Source: Sordaria brevicollis
Lineage: Eukaryota > Ascomycota > Sordariomycetes > Sordariales > Sordariaceae
NCBI GenBank assembly: GCA_033439795.1
Contig: JAUTDP010000006.1
Coordinates: 3,162,001-3,226,000 of the forward strand
Length of the DNA: 64,000 nucleotides
Direction: 5' to 3'
Under the pieces are notes generated by a model. The model ran no database searches, was not told the DNA's origin, and saw only the letters and a list, made by a program, of their open reading frames with translations. Every line of letters starts with the position of its first letter. The stretch's first letter is position 1. A program made the translations under genes and the position numbers. Of this stretch, positions 45,261 through 58,351 are shown piece by piece.

Positions 45261-45749
45261 ATTATAAAAGGAGCATTTATTACTATAGAGGGAATTTTTA
45301 TCCAAAATATAATTTAATGCCTAATTAAAGTAAATAATTATATTTATTTTATTTACGCTTATATTATCCTATTATTCGAATTCCCTATTATATTAAATAA
45401 ACTTTGGTTTAAAATTATACGAATATATTTTATCCTTTACGAAAAGCGTTTATTTATAAGCGTTATTAATTATTAAATTCTTTACGTTAATAGGGAGTAA
45501 ATACTTAATATACCGCTTATCGCCGATTTGAAGTCTATTATATATATTTTAACTACTACCTTTATAGGCTATATTCATAAATTAAAAAAAGAATTCGGTA
45601 ATCGAATAATTAAAAAAATTATCTTCGCAATTAATCTAAAAGACGTCGAAAAAGCGCTAAAACTAAAGAAAATATATACCGAAGCCGAATTAAAGGCGAA
45701 AATCCCTAAAAAATACTATAATTTAATACCGCTTTAAATAAAAGAAAAC

Positions 45750-46219
45750 GCCAATAAATTAAACCCCTATCGTTTTAACGTAAATTATAAAATTATAATT
45801 AAAAGGGATAAAGACGGTAAAGAATTCTTTATTTTATTTAAACCGCTTTATAATATAATAAAGAAAGAATTTTTAATTTTTAAAAAAACGTTAAAGGATT
45901 TACTAAATAAAGGGTTTATCTAAATTAATAATTTAGAAACGGAAGCCCTAATTTTATTTATACGTAAACCCGGAGGCAGATTCCGTTTTTATTACGATTA
46001 TTATATATTTAACGCTATTACGAAAGCGGATTGCTACCTAATACTATTAATTAAAAATATATTCTATACTTTAAAAAGAATAAAATAATATATTAAAATA
46101 AATATTATATAAACCTTCTATAAAATTCGTATAATAAAAAAAAAGGAAGGGAAAATAGTATTTTGGATATAATATAAATTATTCGAATAGTTAATTATAC
46201 TATTTAAATTAAATAATAT
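45750..46219 (+). pseudogene. Reverse transcriptase of element A, 5' part
   Basis: RKPGGRFRFYYDYYIFNAITKAD (positions about 45,961-46,030) is the gypsy RT 'KPGG..R.CVDYR.LN..T' block; YKIRI and YKLFE..I.LFKLNN follow and correspond to the FGL-NAP region, where insertion B interrupts. Continued at 61,794. Confidence 0.8.
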
Positions 46220-46842
46220 TGAGATGGGGCGGATAAACAAGTACAAGGGTATACGGCTAGACAGCAGATTTTTTCCGAATTTTTTCGAAAATTTTTCGTA
46301 GTTTTTCATTCTGGAGGAATTCTTCCAGGGATTTTCCCTGGTCATAATCTAAGAAAAGAGGTACAGGACAAGGATGCATTATAATAAACTAATTTGAAGG
46401 AAATATAATAGTAATACATTAAATAGATTAAGAAAGAAAATTATAGAATAAATTTCGGACTTTTATATAGAAAGAAGGAAAATTCTAAAGGAATAAAAAG
46501 AAAGAAGGGTAATTAGAAAAAAAGGAAGGAAGGTTAAGCAACTTTTATTAAAATAATAATTAAACTTTATTCAATTTTTAAAATAAAAATCTTCTTCAAT
46601 TTAGTAAAAATTAATTCTTTAATTAAATTTTTAAAATTTCCTAACCCTACCTTTATAATAAGTAAAAGAAAAAATATAATTAAATCGAAAAAGATATTCC
46701 TACTATTAAATTACTCCTTTCTCCCCTATAAATCTACTCCCCTCTTTATTTTTTTAATTTTATTAAAAATTTTTAATATAATTCCTTTCCCAATTATTAT
46801 AGTAGTAGTAATTATTTAGGGTTATTTTTCTTCCCTATTTTA
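46220..46842 (+). repeat. 5' LTR of element B
   Basis: About 623 bp. The outer (left) 180 bp retain AACAAGTACAAGG, GACAGCAG, CTGGAGG, CAGGACAAGGATGCA; the inner end is converted. Collinear with 61171-61793. Confidence 0.9.
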
Positions 46843-49800
46843 AATAATAATAAGGACGAAATTGAATTTCAAATTTCCAATTAAATTAATTAAAGCGGAC
46901 TTAATATTTTAAAACGATAAAACTAGGAATTTTAATAATCCGTCGGTTATAAGAAAAGAATAATAAAGAATAGATATCGAAATAGAATTAAAAATATACT
47001 ATCTTAAATATATTACGGAATTCGCTATAAAAATAAAGTAATATATAGGATAAATATAAACGTAATTATAACCTTCTTAATATTAATTATTATACATTAT
47101 AGAAATGTCTTTAAAAATTAAATTAAGAATAGATTATAAATTTAGAAGATTTATAACTTTCGATATTAAATAAATAATAACCGATTAACCGAGGATTTAA
47201 TAATAAATTCCTAATTCCGAAGCCGATAATTGAAGTAAATATTATTAAATTAAAAACTTTGCCCCGATTTTAATATTAAATTAATATTTTACGTAAATTT
47301 AGTAAAAGGGTATATATAAACGAATAATAACCGGCGTTAAAATTTCGAATATATAAAATACTTATTTAATAATTCTAAGAACCTTATTTTAATACGCGTC
47401 GTCGGAACTTTTAAAATACAATATATTTATTTAATAGCTTTAAACCCCTTTACGTTAATATATAATAATTTACTTAATTAAATTTAATATATATTATATT
47501 ATCCGATATTAATTAAGATATAATCTATCCTCTATTAATAAAAGGCTAAATTTTGTATAAAAATATAATAATATTTTATATTAGCGTTTATTTAATAAAA
47601 GGTTCCCCCCGAATACTTTTTATTATTTTATATCTTTTATTAACGATAAATTAATAGGATATTCGTCGATATTAGTATTAAAATTAATAATTTCTATTTA
47701 TAATAATTCTTAATTAGTAATTAATTTACTTATTATATTTATTAATCCCTTTTCTATATTTACTTTTTCGCTTCTTTATTTATTTCCCCCTATACCTTTT
47801 ATATATTCTTTACCCTCTTCCCCCCTAAATATAATAAATTCTAATTAAATTTTTAATTATTAAATTTATCCCGAGAATAAAGATAATAATAATTAAAATT
47901 AATAATAAAACCCTAATCCCGCTCTAAATTAGACGATTATAATATTCCCTATATATTCTTCGAAGGATTTTAATCCTAAAAAGAAATTTAAAAATAAAAA
48001 TATTATTAAATTCTTCTTAAATTTCGAAAATAGAACGAATTTCGTTAAATAGCGTAATAACGAAGAAAAGATTAACGTATAGTATTAATAATATAAGCCT
48101 TAATCCCGAGATATTATTAAAAGTATTATCCGCTCTATTAAGAAAAAGAACGAACTTATTACGTAAGTAAAGTTCTATAATAAATTCCGTACTATTTATT
48201 ATATTTATAACTTAGAGTAAATAGATTCTAATGTAAATAAATTTTAAAACTTTTACCGTAAATATATCGAGAATAATAAAAAAGTTATTAATAATACTAT
48301 TTTTAAATATTATTAATTATTAATTCGGTAAAAATAAATTAATTAGGAAATTATCGAAAGGTTAGTAATTAAACGCTTTTATAAGAAATTACCTTACCGC
48401 TACCGTATTAATTTTATTATTTATTTTAGTAAAAATAAAAATAAGTTCTTTAAAATAACGTAGATTAACTTTTTTATAAAACTTTCTAATTAGATTACTA
48501 CTTATTATCGAAAGGAAAATAATAATTCCGATTATAATTCTAATAACTCTTTTAATTCCTTTAACGATAACGATAGTAATAAAGATAATAAAGTAATAAG
48601 AAAAATTACTATTATTAAGATTAAAACTTCTAATAGTAAGAAGAATTTTAATAAAAAGAAGATTACGACCGTTAAATAGGAAATTATTAAAGAACCTATT
48701 ACTATAAACGCTCTAATTAAAAGTTTTTAAAATATATAAATTACTTATATTAAAATATCGAATTAACAAACTAAGAATTTTAAAAATCGTTTCCGAAATT
48801 TCCTTAAGAGTAATTATATTCTTCAAATTAATATTATAATAATATAATCGATTAAATAAATTTAACCAATAGAAAATATAATTTATTATTAATATAAATA
48901 ATTTGGCTATATTTAATATTAATATAAGGATAAAGATTATTATATAAATAAAGGATAAATTTATTAAATTAAAATTAATAAGGAATAAGGCCGTAAGTAG
49001 TAATTTTATTTAAGAAATAATATTAAATTAATATAATATATTCTAAATAATATAATTTCTATTACCTTTTGTATAAACCGCTTTAGAAATATATTTAAAT
49101 CCCGTATAATTTACTATAATAAATACCCTAAATATAATAAATTCTAGGAATAAAAAACCGAAGCTCATCCTAATAAGTTCACCCTTAATTTTAATCTTTT
49201 AGAGTTAAAATATTAATAAAAATAGTAAGAGGTCTAAAATTATCGCCGAATTAATCTTCAAAATAATATAATCTTAATTAATAAATTATTTTTCTAAATT
49301 AATTATAATTTAATTAGTCTATATTTAACGTCTTTTCTTCCTTTTATTCAAAAATCTTTCTTAATATTTCAAATCCTAAAATAAATTATAAAGAGGGAAA
49401 TTATTATTACGCCTATTTAAACGCGGGGAAAATTAATAACTCTTTATAAACCCCCTTCTAATATAAATCGAAGAAAGAGGTTATAATTACTATTTATAAG
49501 AAAATTAAATTTTAACCCTCGTATAAAGGATATAACGGATTAAAAAAACGTACGAATAACGGTAATTAAAACCGTATTTAAACCGGCTCTTTAATTAAAA
49601 TTAATTCCTACCGCCGCTATTAAATCGCTAAAACCTATAAACGAATTTCCAATTAAAACTCAGAAACTTCTAATTAATAAATCCGTCTTTAAACTTAAAG
49701 ATTTTAATAATTTTAAGGATTATATAAATTACAAAATTATTTAAATTAAAGAAAATTGCCCGATTATTAGTAAAATTATAAATATTAAATTATAAATTAT

Positions 49801-50209
49801 TTTCGAAAATATAATTATAACTACTCCCGAATCCGGTTAATTATTTAAAGAATTAATTAACTTCAAATACTACTAAAAAGCCTTTAAAGAAACCCTTTAA
49901 TTAATATATAATAATAACGCTATTAAAAATAATAATTTAGAAATTAATTAATTCCGCCCGTATAATTTATAAATTAATATTATTATTATAATATTTAAAA
50001 AGCTTTTATATAAAGATTAAAAAAAGAAATTTAACGATATCTTCGCTACGTAAACGTATTAATCCTATTATTAAATCGTAAATCCTAAAACGGTACTTAA
50101 AGATGAACCAATTTGAATTTATAAAAAGGATTTATAAACTATATTCTATAGCGAAAAATTACTACTTAATAAGGAGGTTATATATATATAAAACTTTTTT
50201 ATATTAATA

Positions 50210-50420
50210 ATTAATATTAAATTTAAAGGTAATAAAAAGGTTACGGCTCTTTTAGATAATAATACGGAAATTAATACTATATTTATTAATTTAATCGATA
50301 AATTCAATTTTAATAATATAAACTATATAATTACTAATATTAATTTTAATAGCGGAAGGGTGTAATTTAAGGGTAAAATAATAGAAGATATTTTCTTATT
50401 TAATAAAGGTCGGAAAATAT
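50210..50420 (+). pseudogene. Aspartic protease relic of element B
   Basis: LLDNNTEINTIFINLIDKF corresponds to the LLDSGAEIN core of retroviral-type proteases, with DSG changed to DNN. Frame has stops upstream and downstream. Confidence 0.65.
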
Positions 50421-51599
50421 ACTTTATAATTATTCGAAATTAATTCCCTCGTTATAAAATCCTATTTAATCTTCCATTTATTAAAAATACTAACGTTATA
50501 ATAAATTATATTAACGTCGGAATTGCTTATATTTATTTTATTATAAGAAAAATAAGAATTAATATTTTCTTCGCTACTAAGGAGTAAATAAACGCTTTTG
50601 GATAGCGGGTTTAATTCCCCTACTATAATTATTTACCCTATTATTGTAAATAATACTTAGGAATCTACTCTAACGAATAAATCGCCTTATAAATTTATTA
50701 AAATAAATTTAGAGGAAAATAATAAGAGATTTATAAAAAGTATTAAAATTAATAAAGATAATAAAAATTACCTTTCTTTAAGAAAGGAAATTACGGATAT
50801 TATTATCGCCTTATTATATAATAAAAAATATAATGAAGAAGTATTATTTAATTACTTTCAATTAATTAAAGAAATTAATCTAAAATATTAAAGGAAGAAT
50901 ATAAATAATCCTCCGGAGAATTAATTATTAGTAAAATAATAATTAGAAAATAGAATAATATAAGACCGAATAAAGAAAAAAATCCGTAAAAGCTTTTTTC
51001 GGGAATTATAAAGATTAGCAATTAAGAATACCAAGGACCAAGGGAAGAAGGTCCCGAAATTTAAAAAAATAAAGGATATTCCGTCTTTCGCTAATTTATT
51101 TTCTTCTATATCGCTACGAAGCTCTTCTCTATTTATTTAAATTAATACTTTATATAAAAGAATCGTTCAAAAGATAAAATTAATCGATAATACGCCTTTA
51201 AATAATTTTAAACCCGGTAATAATTTTAATTAAAAAAAATAAAAATTTAAAGAAATTTAATATAAAATTTAAGAATAATTAGATAACTTTCTATCTAAAT
51301 AGGATAAATATATTATTTTATAATTTATAGAACTAATTAAAGGTTTTTAATTAACGCCTAAAAAATTTTAATAAATTTTAGAAAAGAATGAATTATTTAA
51401 CGAAATTAAAATTGAACTTTTTATTTATATACTCTTCAATTACGAAAAGGCCCTTATTTAAGAATTTTCTAAATATAATTTTATTTATAAAAATATAATA
51501 GAAAAATAAAAAATTAAAACGGTTATTTATTTAATTTAATAAATGAAAATAATTCTTATTTTATAAGTTTTATATAAAAAAATCTATAATTTACTCAAA

Positions 51600-52330
51600 A
51601 AACGTATTCAACGCGGAATTTTAAAAGAGAATTATATTTTTTATCGGAATAATTAATTTCTCGTTTAAAAGAAGGATAAAAAACTCTAATTAATTAATAA
51701 CACTTAGAAAATTAATAAAGTAACCATCCGTAATATTAATATACCCCTAGGGTACAAACTTTTTAACGAAGATTTTATTAAGTACGAAATTCTTTCGTTA
51801 TTAAATTTATTTTTAAAATATAATAAAGTTCAATTTAATAAAGAAAATTGGGATTTAACGATATTTTTAATACCTTTTAATTTACTCCGTATAATAACGC
51901 TACCCTAAAGAAGAACTAATTTAATTATTTAATTTATAAGGGTAATAATTAAGATCCTTTATAATTTAATCCCTAAAGTATATTAACCTTATTTTAATAA
52001 TATTTATATTAAAAGTTTAAAAAACCGGTATAATAACGAATTAATTAATAATAAAGGAATTTAATACTTTATTTACGAATATTTTATTAATATCGATAAA
52101 ATACTACTAAACGTTGAATTTATTAGCGGAATAATTACTATAACTAAATCTTAATAATATAAACGAAAAGCAATTTTAATCGGTTATATTTATAATCTTA
52201 AAAGTAAATCTCTAAATAAAATTAAAATTAAAAAGATTCGCGAATAAATTTATTATATTATTAAAAAAATTAAACCCCGAAGAAAAGAGTTTAAAAAACC
52301 TCGAACTTTCCTAAATATCGTTAATTATTA
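51600..52330 (+). pseudogene. Reverse transcriptase relic of element B
   Basis: KKRIQRGILKEN, INKVTIRNINIPLG, EILSLLNLF, PYFNNIYIKSLK (51,987-52,022) and RTFLNIVNYYRI follow gypsy RT order. The catalytic YLDDI reads YFNNI: both Asp codons changed to Asn, consistent with TpG-to-TpA conversion of GATGAT. Confidence 0.85.
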
Positions 52331-52369
52331 CCGGATTTAGATTAAAGATTTTAGAATTATCGCCATCCC

Positions 52370-52900
52370 GTTATATATTATTATAAAGAAAGGAATTAAA
52401 TTAATATAGATAGAAAATTAATAATTTACTATAGAATATTTTTAATATAAAATTATTATTATTCTAATCTTTATAACCCTCGTTTATAATAATAGCGAAT
52501 TAATTATTTATTTCGTTATTAATATTTATATTAAAGGATAAGGAATAATTATTAAATAATTTAGCCTCAATAAGAAATAATATCCTTACAAATTTAAAAA
52601 TAATATTTAATTACCGGCCGAAATTCGTTATAATACTATTAAACGAAAGCTTCGTAATTTATTTTATATTCTCAAACGATTAAAATATTAACTTTTCGGA
52701 GCGTATTTTATTATTAAAATAAATACTCAAATCCTTATTTATTAACTCAATAGCGCAATAAGTAATATTCTTAATACCCTTTTTATATAATAAATTACTT
52801 AAATAAAATATTTCGACTTTAATATAAAATATATCCCCGGAATTAAAAATACTATAATTAATAACCTTTCGCGGAAACCCCCTAAAAAAAGTAATTTAAA
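52370..52900 (+). pseudogene. RNase H relic of element B
   Basis: NNSELIIYFVINIYIKG, PAEIRYNTIKRKLRNLFYILKRLKY, FGAYFIIKINTQ, FDFNIKYIPGIKNTIINNLSRKP: the gypsy RNase H arrangement ending in the usual IPGKxNxxAD-LSR block. Confidence 0.85.
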
Positions 52901-54500
52901 AAAGAAGCGCCTTAAAGAAAATATTAACGACTTTATTAACGCCTAAATTTATTATTTTTTTACCGAGAAATATATAAAAAGGGAGCGGATCTTATTCGAT
53001 AAATATTCTAATTATTCGGAAAATATAATTTACTATTTATTCTCGCTCCGTATTCCCGTATAATATAATAAAATATTTATTATATAATAAACCTTTAAAA
53101 AAAACGCCTTTAAATATTTTATTTATTATCGAAAGCTTTAATTACAAATAATTTATAAACGTATTTACTTTTATTTTTTAATTAACAATAAAACGTAATA
53201 AAAATTAATTATATAACGTTATTATAACGAAGCCGGCTATCGAAGAAGGGAAGGAATTTATAAACGGATTACTAAATATTATTATTAATATAAAATATAT
53301 ATTCAAATCGAAAATATAATCCGTAATTATATTATTTATTAAATATACGCTCCTAAACGTTATAAAGATAAATATAAATAATTATTTCCAATTCTTCAAC
53401 TTTTTAACCGGTAGACTTTAAACGTCTAATATTTACCGAACGGAAAGGGAAAATAATAAGCGTTAATTAAAATTAAAAATAATTTAACGAATTATATAAA
53501 AATAAAAATTCTTTTAATATTAACGTCGAAATATATTATTATTTTCTTCTAAAAAGTATTTTTACGTTAAAAATATCCTTTTAATATTTTTATCGATAAT
53601 AATTCCAAATTTTAAAGAAAATTTACCGAAGTATTTAATAATTTCTAAATTTTATTAATACGAATAACGCTTTATAATTACCGAATTAATAGAATTAACG
53701 AATAAAAACATTCGGTAATTATTATAATATTAATTAAATTAATAAAAGGAATTAATAAAAAATAAAAGGATTTACTCCCTTATATCCTTTTTACTAATTG
53801 TATTATTATTCGTAATAATTACGGATTTACTCTTTTTTAATTAATTTATAATTATAATCCTATTACTCCTATTAAATTCGATTATCTATCTTAAAAATTA
53901 ATCGAATAAAAAAAGTATTTAGAAAAATATATAATAAATAAATTAATCGCCGCCGTCGTTTAAATATATTATAATACTAAATACCGCTTTTAATAAGCGG
54001 CCGAAAAAATTACCGATATTAAGAAAAAAGCTACCGCGCAAAAAGATTCTATTAATCTCTATAAAATAAAACCGAAAAACGCTACTATTAATATCGGAAA
54101 TTTTATCCTTATTTATAATAGTATTCGGGGAATCGATATAAATATTATTAAAAAATTAAATTATAAATAGAAAAATCCTTATAAAATTATTAATATTATT
54201 AATAGGAATATTTATTATTATGCGCAATTAAATAAACTTCGTTTTAAGAAATTAATTTCTTTTAAAAATATTAAAAAATTTATTCGCCGAAATAGTATAC
54301 TCTTTAATCTTAATAAAGAATACAAAGAATTCGACAATTTTAATATTATTGACGGTTTATAAATCCTTAAAAAAATTTAAATTAATAAATATTTACTCTT
54401 TATATAGGAATAAGCGTAAAAATTAAAAGCAAAGTAAATTTAAACCCGCTAAAATATTAAAAAAGAATACGAATAAAATTAAGAACTTATTATCGAATTA
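52900..54500 (+). pseudogene. Integrase region relic of element B
   Basis: Continuous broken plus-strand frame following RNase H. Order and length fit a gypsy integrase, but few individual motifs survive, so the right limit is approximate. Confidence 0.5.
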
Positions 54501-54719
54501 AAATCTATTAAACCCGAAGGCCCTTAATATTATTTTAATAAAAACGAAATCGAATTAAAATCTAAACTAAAACCCGAACTAAAAACGAAATCAATATCGC
54601 GCCTAAATTCAAATTCAAACCAACCTCCGAAATTAAAATAAATATTATTTTTTACTATTACTTATTATTATTTTATTTTTATACGAAATCAACTCGTAAA
54701 AACTTTTATTAATCTTAAA

Positions 54720-56246
54720 GGGAAATATATATAATATATAAAACTTTATACTTTATATTTATTTTCCTTATTCCTTCTAATTACACTCCTAAAAACCTTA
54801 TTAACCCCCTTTATTTAATTAAATTTTGCGTAATTTTTTTTTAAAAATTAATACCTATATAAATAAAAATACGGAAAATTTTAAAAAACCGCAAAATATA
54901 AATTTATTTTTTTATAATATAAATATTAATAATAATCTTTAATAAAACCCCTATTCATTATTAGAAAAACCTTCGAAGTTAATTAAAACTTCATACTCCT
55001 AATTAAAATCTTCTTTATTATCTTTATTATCCTCTTCCTCATCGTTTTCGTCATCCTCATTATTATCTTCGTTATTTTTATTATCTTCTTTATTTTCTTT
55101 ATCTTCTTTATTATTACCTTTATTTTCACTATTATTATTTTCGCCGGTAATAAATTCCTCGCTAAAGGAATTTAAATCGTTATTATTAATATCGATTATT
55201 TTTTTATTTTTATCATTAATCTCCATTATTACTAATAACCGTTTAAATATATCGCGATTACCGCGGATTATAATACTTTTTCTTTTTAACCCCAAGGTTT
55301 CGGATTCTTAACGTATATATTTTAACTACTATTTATAATTAATAGGGATAGGTTCTTTATTAATAACTTAACGGTAAAGAAGAATATTATCGATTAATAT
55401 CGAACGGGCGCGATTAATATTATAATTCTAAATAAAATATTTAACCTAATCGGACTTTAAAATTTTAATAAATTCGGGATTAAAACCTTCGATCGGGTAC
55501 TTCTTAATAAATTTAAAATTACTTAAAAATTTAATAAATATTAAATAATCCAAAGCCGTTTTATTATACTAAATATAATTATTATAAATCCCCCCCTTAA
55601 TATCCCTACCCAAAGATTTATAATCGATAAAAAGAATTTAAATAAAAACGTACTCCTATTATTAATTAATAATATATATTAATATATACGTTTTTTAGAA
55701 TTAATTAACGTAGTACGAATAAATAATCCTATTCCTAAAAGAAAAGATAATAATTAGTAGAAGGATATTAATAGAGAATAAAAGAATATTTATTCGTTAC
55801 TAAATAATTAAATTATTAACCTAAAAATCCGCTTTTTCTTTACCTTTATATAAATAAAGTAATAATTTTATAGTTAAATTCCTTTTTTCTCGATAAAGAT
55901 ATAACGATTAAATAAATTACGAAGCGAATTGAATATCCGCTTTAAAGCTAATCGATATATAATAAATAAGCTAAAAAACGTAATTATAATTACTAATAAT
56001 TCGTTATTATTAATACGCTACTTTATATATAATTAATTAATAATAACGGGTTTATCGATTAGATAAATACTTATAATAATATTAAATAACCGAAAGTAAT
56101 TATCCTAAGTAATATTTTAAAAGGTATTAAAAAGAAATAAAAATCGATATAAAAAATAAATATAAACCTTAAAGAGGATTTGCTTTTTATTATTAAGACG
56201 AAAATTAATTTAACGTACTATTTCCGAAATATTAAAGCCAAAGTAT
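54720..56246. other. Unexplained RIP-degraded part of element B, left of C
   Basis: No retroviral domain recognised. It holds a minus-strand 98-codon frame (54999-55295) whose product has a basic start and a very acidic Glu/Asp/Asn tail (NNEDDENDEEEDNKDN). Both its ATG and 98 codons survive RIP, but it may be chance in poly-pyrimidine sequence. Confidence 0.35.
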
Positions 56247-56482
56247 TGTGACGGCATAGCCATTAGGGTCCTTATGTGACGTTATGGTTACCTGTCATTG
56301 GGATTGTCGCTGGCAGTCACCTGTCGGTGCCATTCACCTGTCGCTAGGTCTGGGTATAAAACTTCGATTAGTATATCCCACCTTCCGTATTTGGAAGTTT
56401 CCCTTCTTCTTTAATTTAGTATTTTCGATCCAATATATGCTTCGCTCTATCCTTAAACGTATAAAGGCTTCGCGCCGTTATA
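56247..56482 (+). repeat. 5' LTR of element C
   Basis: 236 bp. The outer 100 bp are unmutated (TGTGACGGCATAGCCATTAG); the inner end is converted (GCCGTTATA). Confidence 0.93.
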
Positions 56483-57149
56483 ATATTGAATTCCTTCCCT
56501 TCTTGGGTCGTATAAATATTAAATTCTTTTTATATATTCGTCCTAGCGCTAGCGATATGGATTATATTTTATATCGACCCAATTAATTAATATCGATACG
56601 CTTTATAATAAATAATATTAACGAGTTTTACGGTAGAAAATGTTATCGTCTAATCTCTCGAATTCCCGAACCTATATTACTAGCGTCATTTGTAATTACG
56701 ATTAAATTAACTTCTAACTAATTAGATAGCATTTTTTCTTTTTCTATAGGAGGATTTAACTTTATAGGTAAAATTAATAATTAGGGTACGGTACCCTAAG
56801 GGACTTAGAATTATAAATACGTTTATTATTCGAATTGATTAAAAGTAAATATATTAGCGGAGTATAAATACGGGAGCTTTATAGTAATTTTAATTATTTA
56901 TTTAGGATTCGTCCTATTTATTTCTTTAAATTTTATAATAAAGGTTCGCTTTTACGTATTTATACGTTTTACCCTAAATACGTCGCCTTTTCTTTTATTA
57001 CTTTAAAAAATTATAAAAAATATTAAAAAAATTTTAAAACCCTCTTCTTTCCCTCTCTTTCTCTAATAATTACTAAAATTACTTTTAATTAATTATAAAT
57101 AATTATTATTAATATAAGCGTTAATCTACCCTTTATTATAGATTAAATA

Positions 57150-57960
57150 ATCTATATATATTATAACGAATTGAACGCTCTATATAATTAAATTACCGAA
57201 TTTGAGATTATATTTAATAATAAGCCCGTTAAAGCCGTATTCTTTAACGTCGATAAATTTATTAGTATTTAATATACTTTTAAATTTTAAAAATTTATAA
57301 TAATCGCGAAATTACGTATCGATAAACGAGTTTTCGGTTTGGAGGAAGTTTAGTTTTTCTATATTTATTTATATTTAAACCCGAAAATTTAATCCTTCTT
57401 CGTTTATTTCCTTATTTAAACGGATAAGTCTTATATTTACGACGCTTAAATTTTACTTAAAGAATTATTTAAATATTTCGATAACTTTAATAAAATTTAT
57501 TAAATTTAAGAGCGTTTCTAGAATTTTAAATAGGTTAAAAATAAATCGTTTATTACTTTCCTAATTAAATTCGAACGCTAATTTTACGCCGCTAAAGTTA
57601 ATAAATAGCCGGAGGATATTAAATTTACTTTTATCCGCTATATAATTTTGCTGGATATTTATAAAAAATTTCGCTTTATTTTAGTACTTAGGAATTATAA
57701 TAAATTCGTTATTAAAATTTAAAAATTCGTTAAAAAAGGAACGGTTATTATTTCGTCGGGTTATTCGGGTAATACCGATTATAATTCTTTATCCTAAAAT
57801 ACGCGCTATACCGGTAATAAAGGCGACTATATAAAAATCGGTAATATCGACGTTCGTTTTAATTCCTTCGATTTTACGTATATCTTTAAGAATTTTAAGG
57901 ATAATAACGTTTTATTTTATAATTTTTATAACGATTTCAACGCTTATATTACGGAATTAA
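57150..57960 (+). pseudogene. Gag-like relic of element C
   Basis: Broken frame with KNKSFITFLIKFERQFYAA, PEDIKFTFIRYIILLDIYKKF, similar in layout to the capsid-like retrotransposon Gag domain (F..FL..FE..L..A). No zinc knuckle seen. Confidence 0.45.
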
Positions 57961-58110
57961 AGTAATATTACGCTAAATAATATTAAATAAAATTTTAATA
58001 GCCTATAAATATAGATTTAAAACGTTTCGTTTAAAGGAGATTAGGATTTTTATATATATAATTAAATTTTTAATACTTCTAAGGTTGAAGCTTTTTCTTT
58101 AAGGGGGGAA

Positions 58111-58346
58111 TATAACGGTATAGCTATTAGGGTCCTTATATAATGTTATAGTTATTTATTATTAGGACTATCGTTAGTAGTTATTTATCGGTGCTATTTA
58201 CCTATCGTTAGGTTTGGGTATAAAACCTCGATTAGTATATCCCACCTTCCGTATTTGGAAGTTTCCCTTCTTTTTTAATTTAGTATTTTCGATCCAACGT
58301 GTGTTTCGCTCTGTCCTTAAACGTGCAAAGGCCTCGCGCCGTCACA
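58111..58346 (+). repeat. 3' LTR of element C
   Basis: 236 bp. The inner start is converted (TATAACGGTATAGCTATTAG); the outer 60 bp are unmutated (CAACGTGTGTTTCGCTCTG ... GCCGTCACA). Confidence 0.93.
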
Positions 58347-58351
58347 AGTAT

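Larger units (their letters stand above)
56247..58346 (+). mobile_element. Gag-only LTR retrotransposon C (2.1 kb)
   Basis: 236-bp direct LTRs (56247-56482, 58111-58346) with 9-bp terminal inverted repeats TGTGACGGC/GCCGTCACA. AGTAT occurs immediately on both sides (56242-56246, 58347-58351), a perfect 5-bp target duplication. A purine tract AAGGGGGGAA precedes the right LTR, giving plus orientation. The 1.63-kb interior has a Gag-like relic near 57.15-57.96 kb and no RT or integrase, so C is non-autonomous. Confidence 0.92.

Noticed and set aside
46118..46345. 75-codon frame recurring at 61072-61260
   Set aside because: Recurs because it lies in the two LTRs of element B; not a gene.
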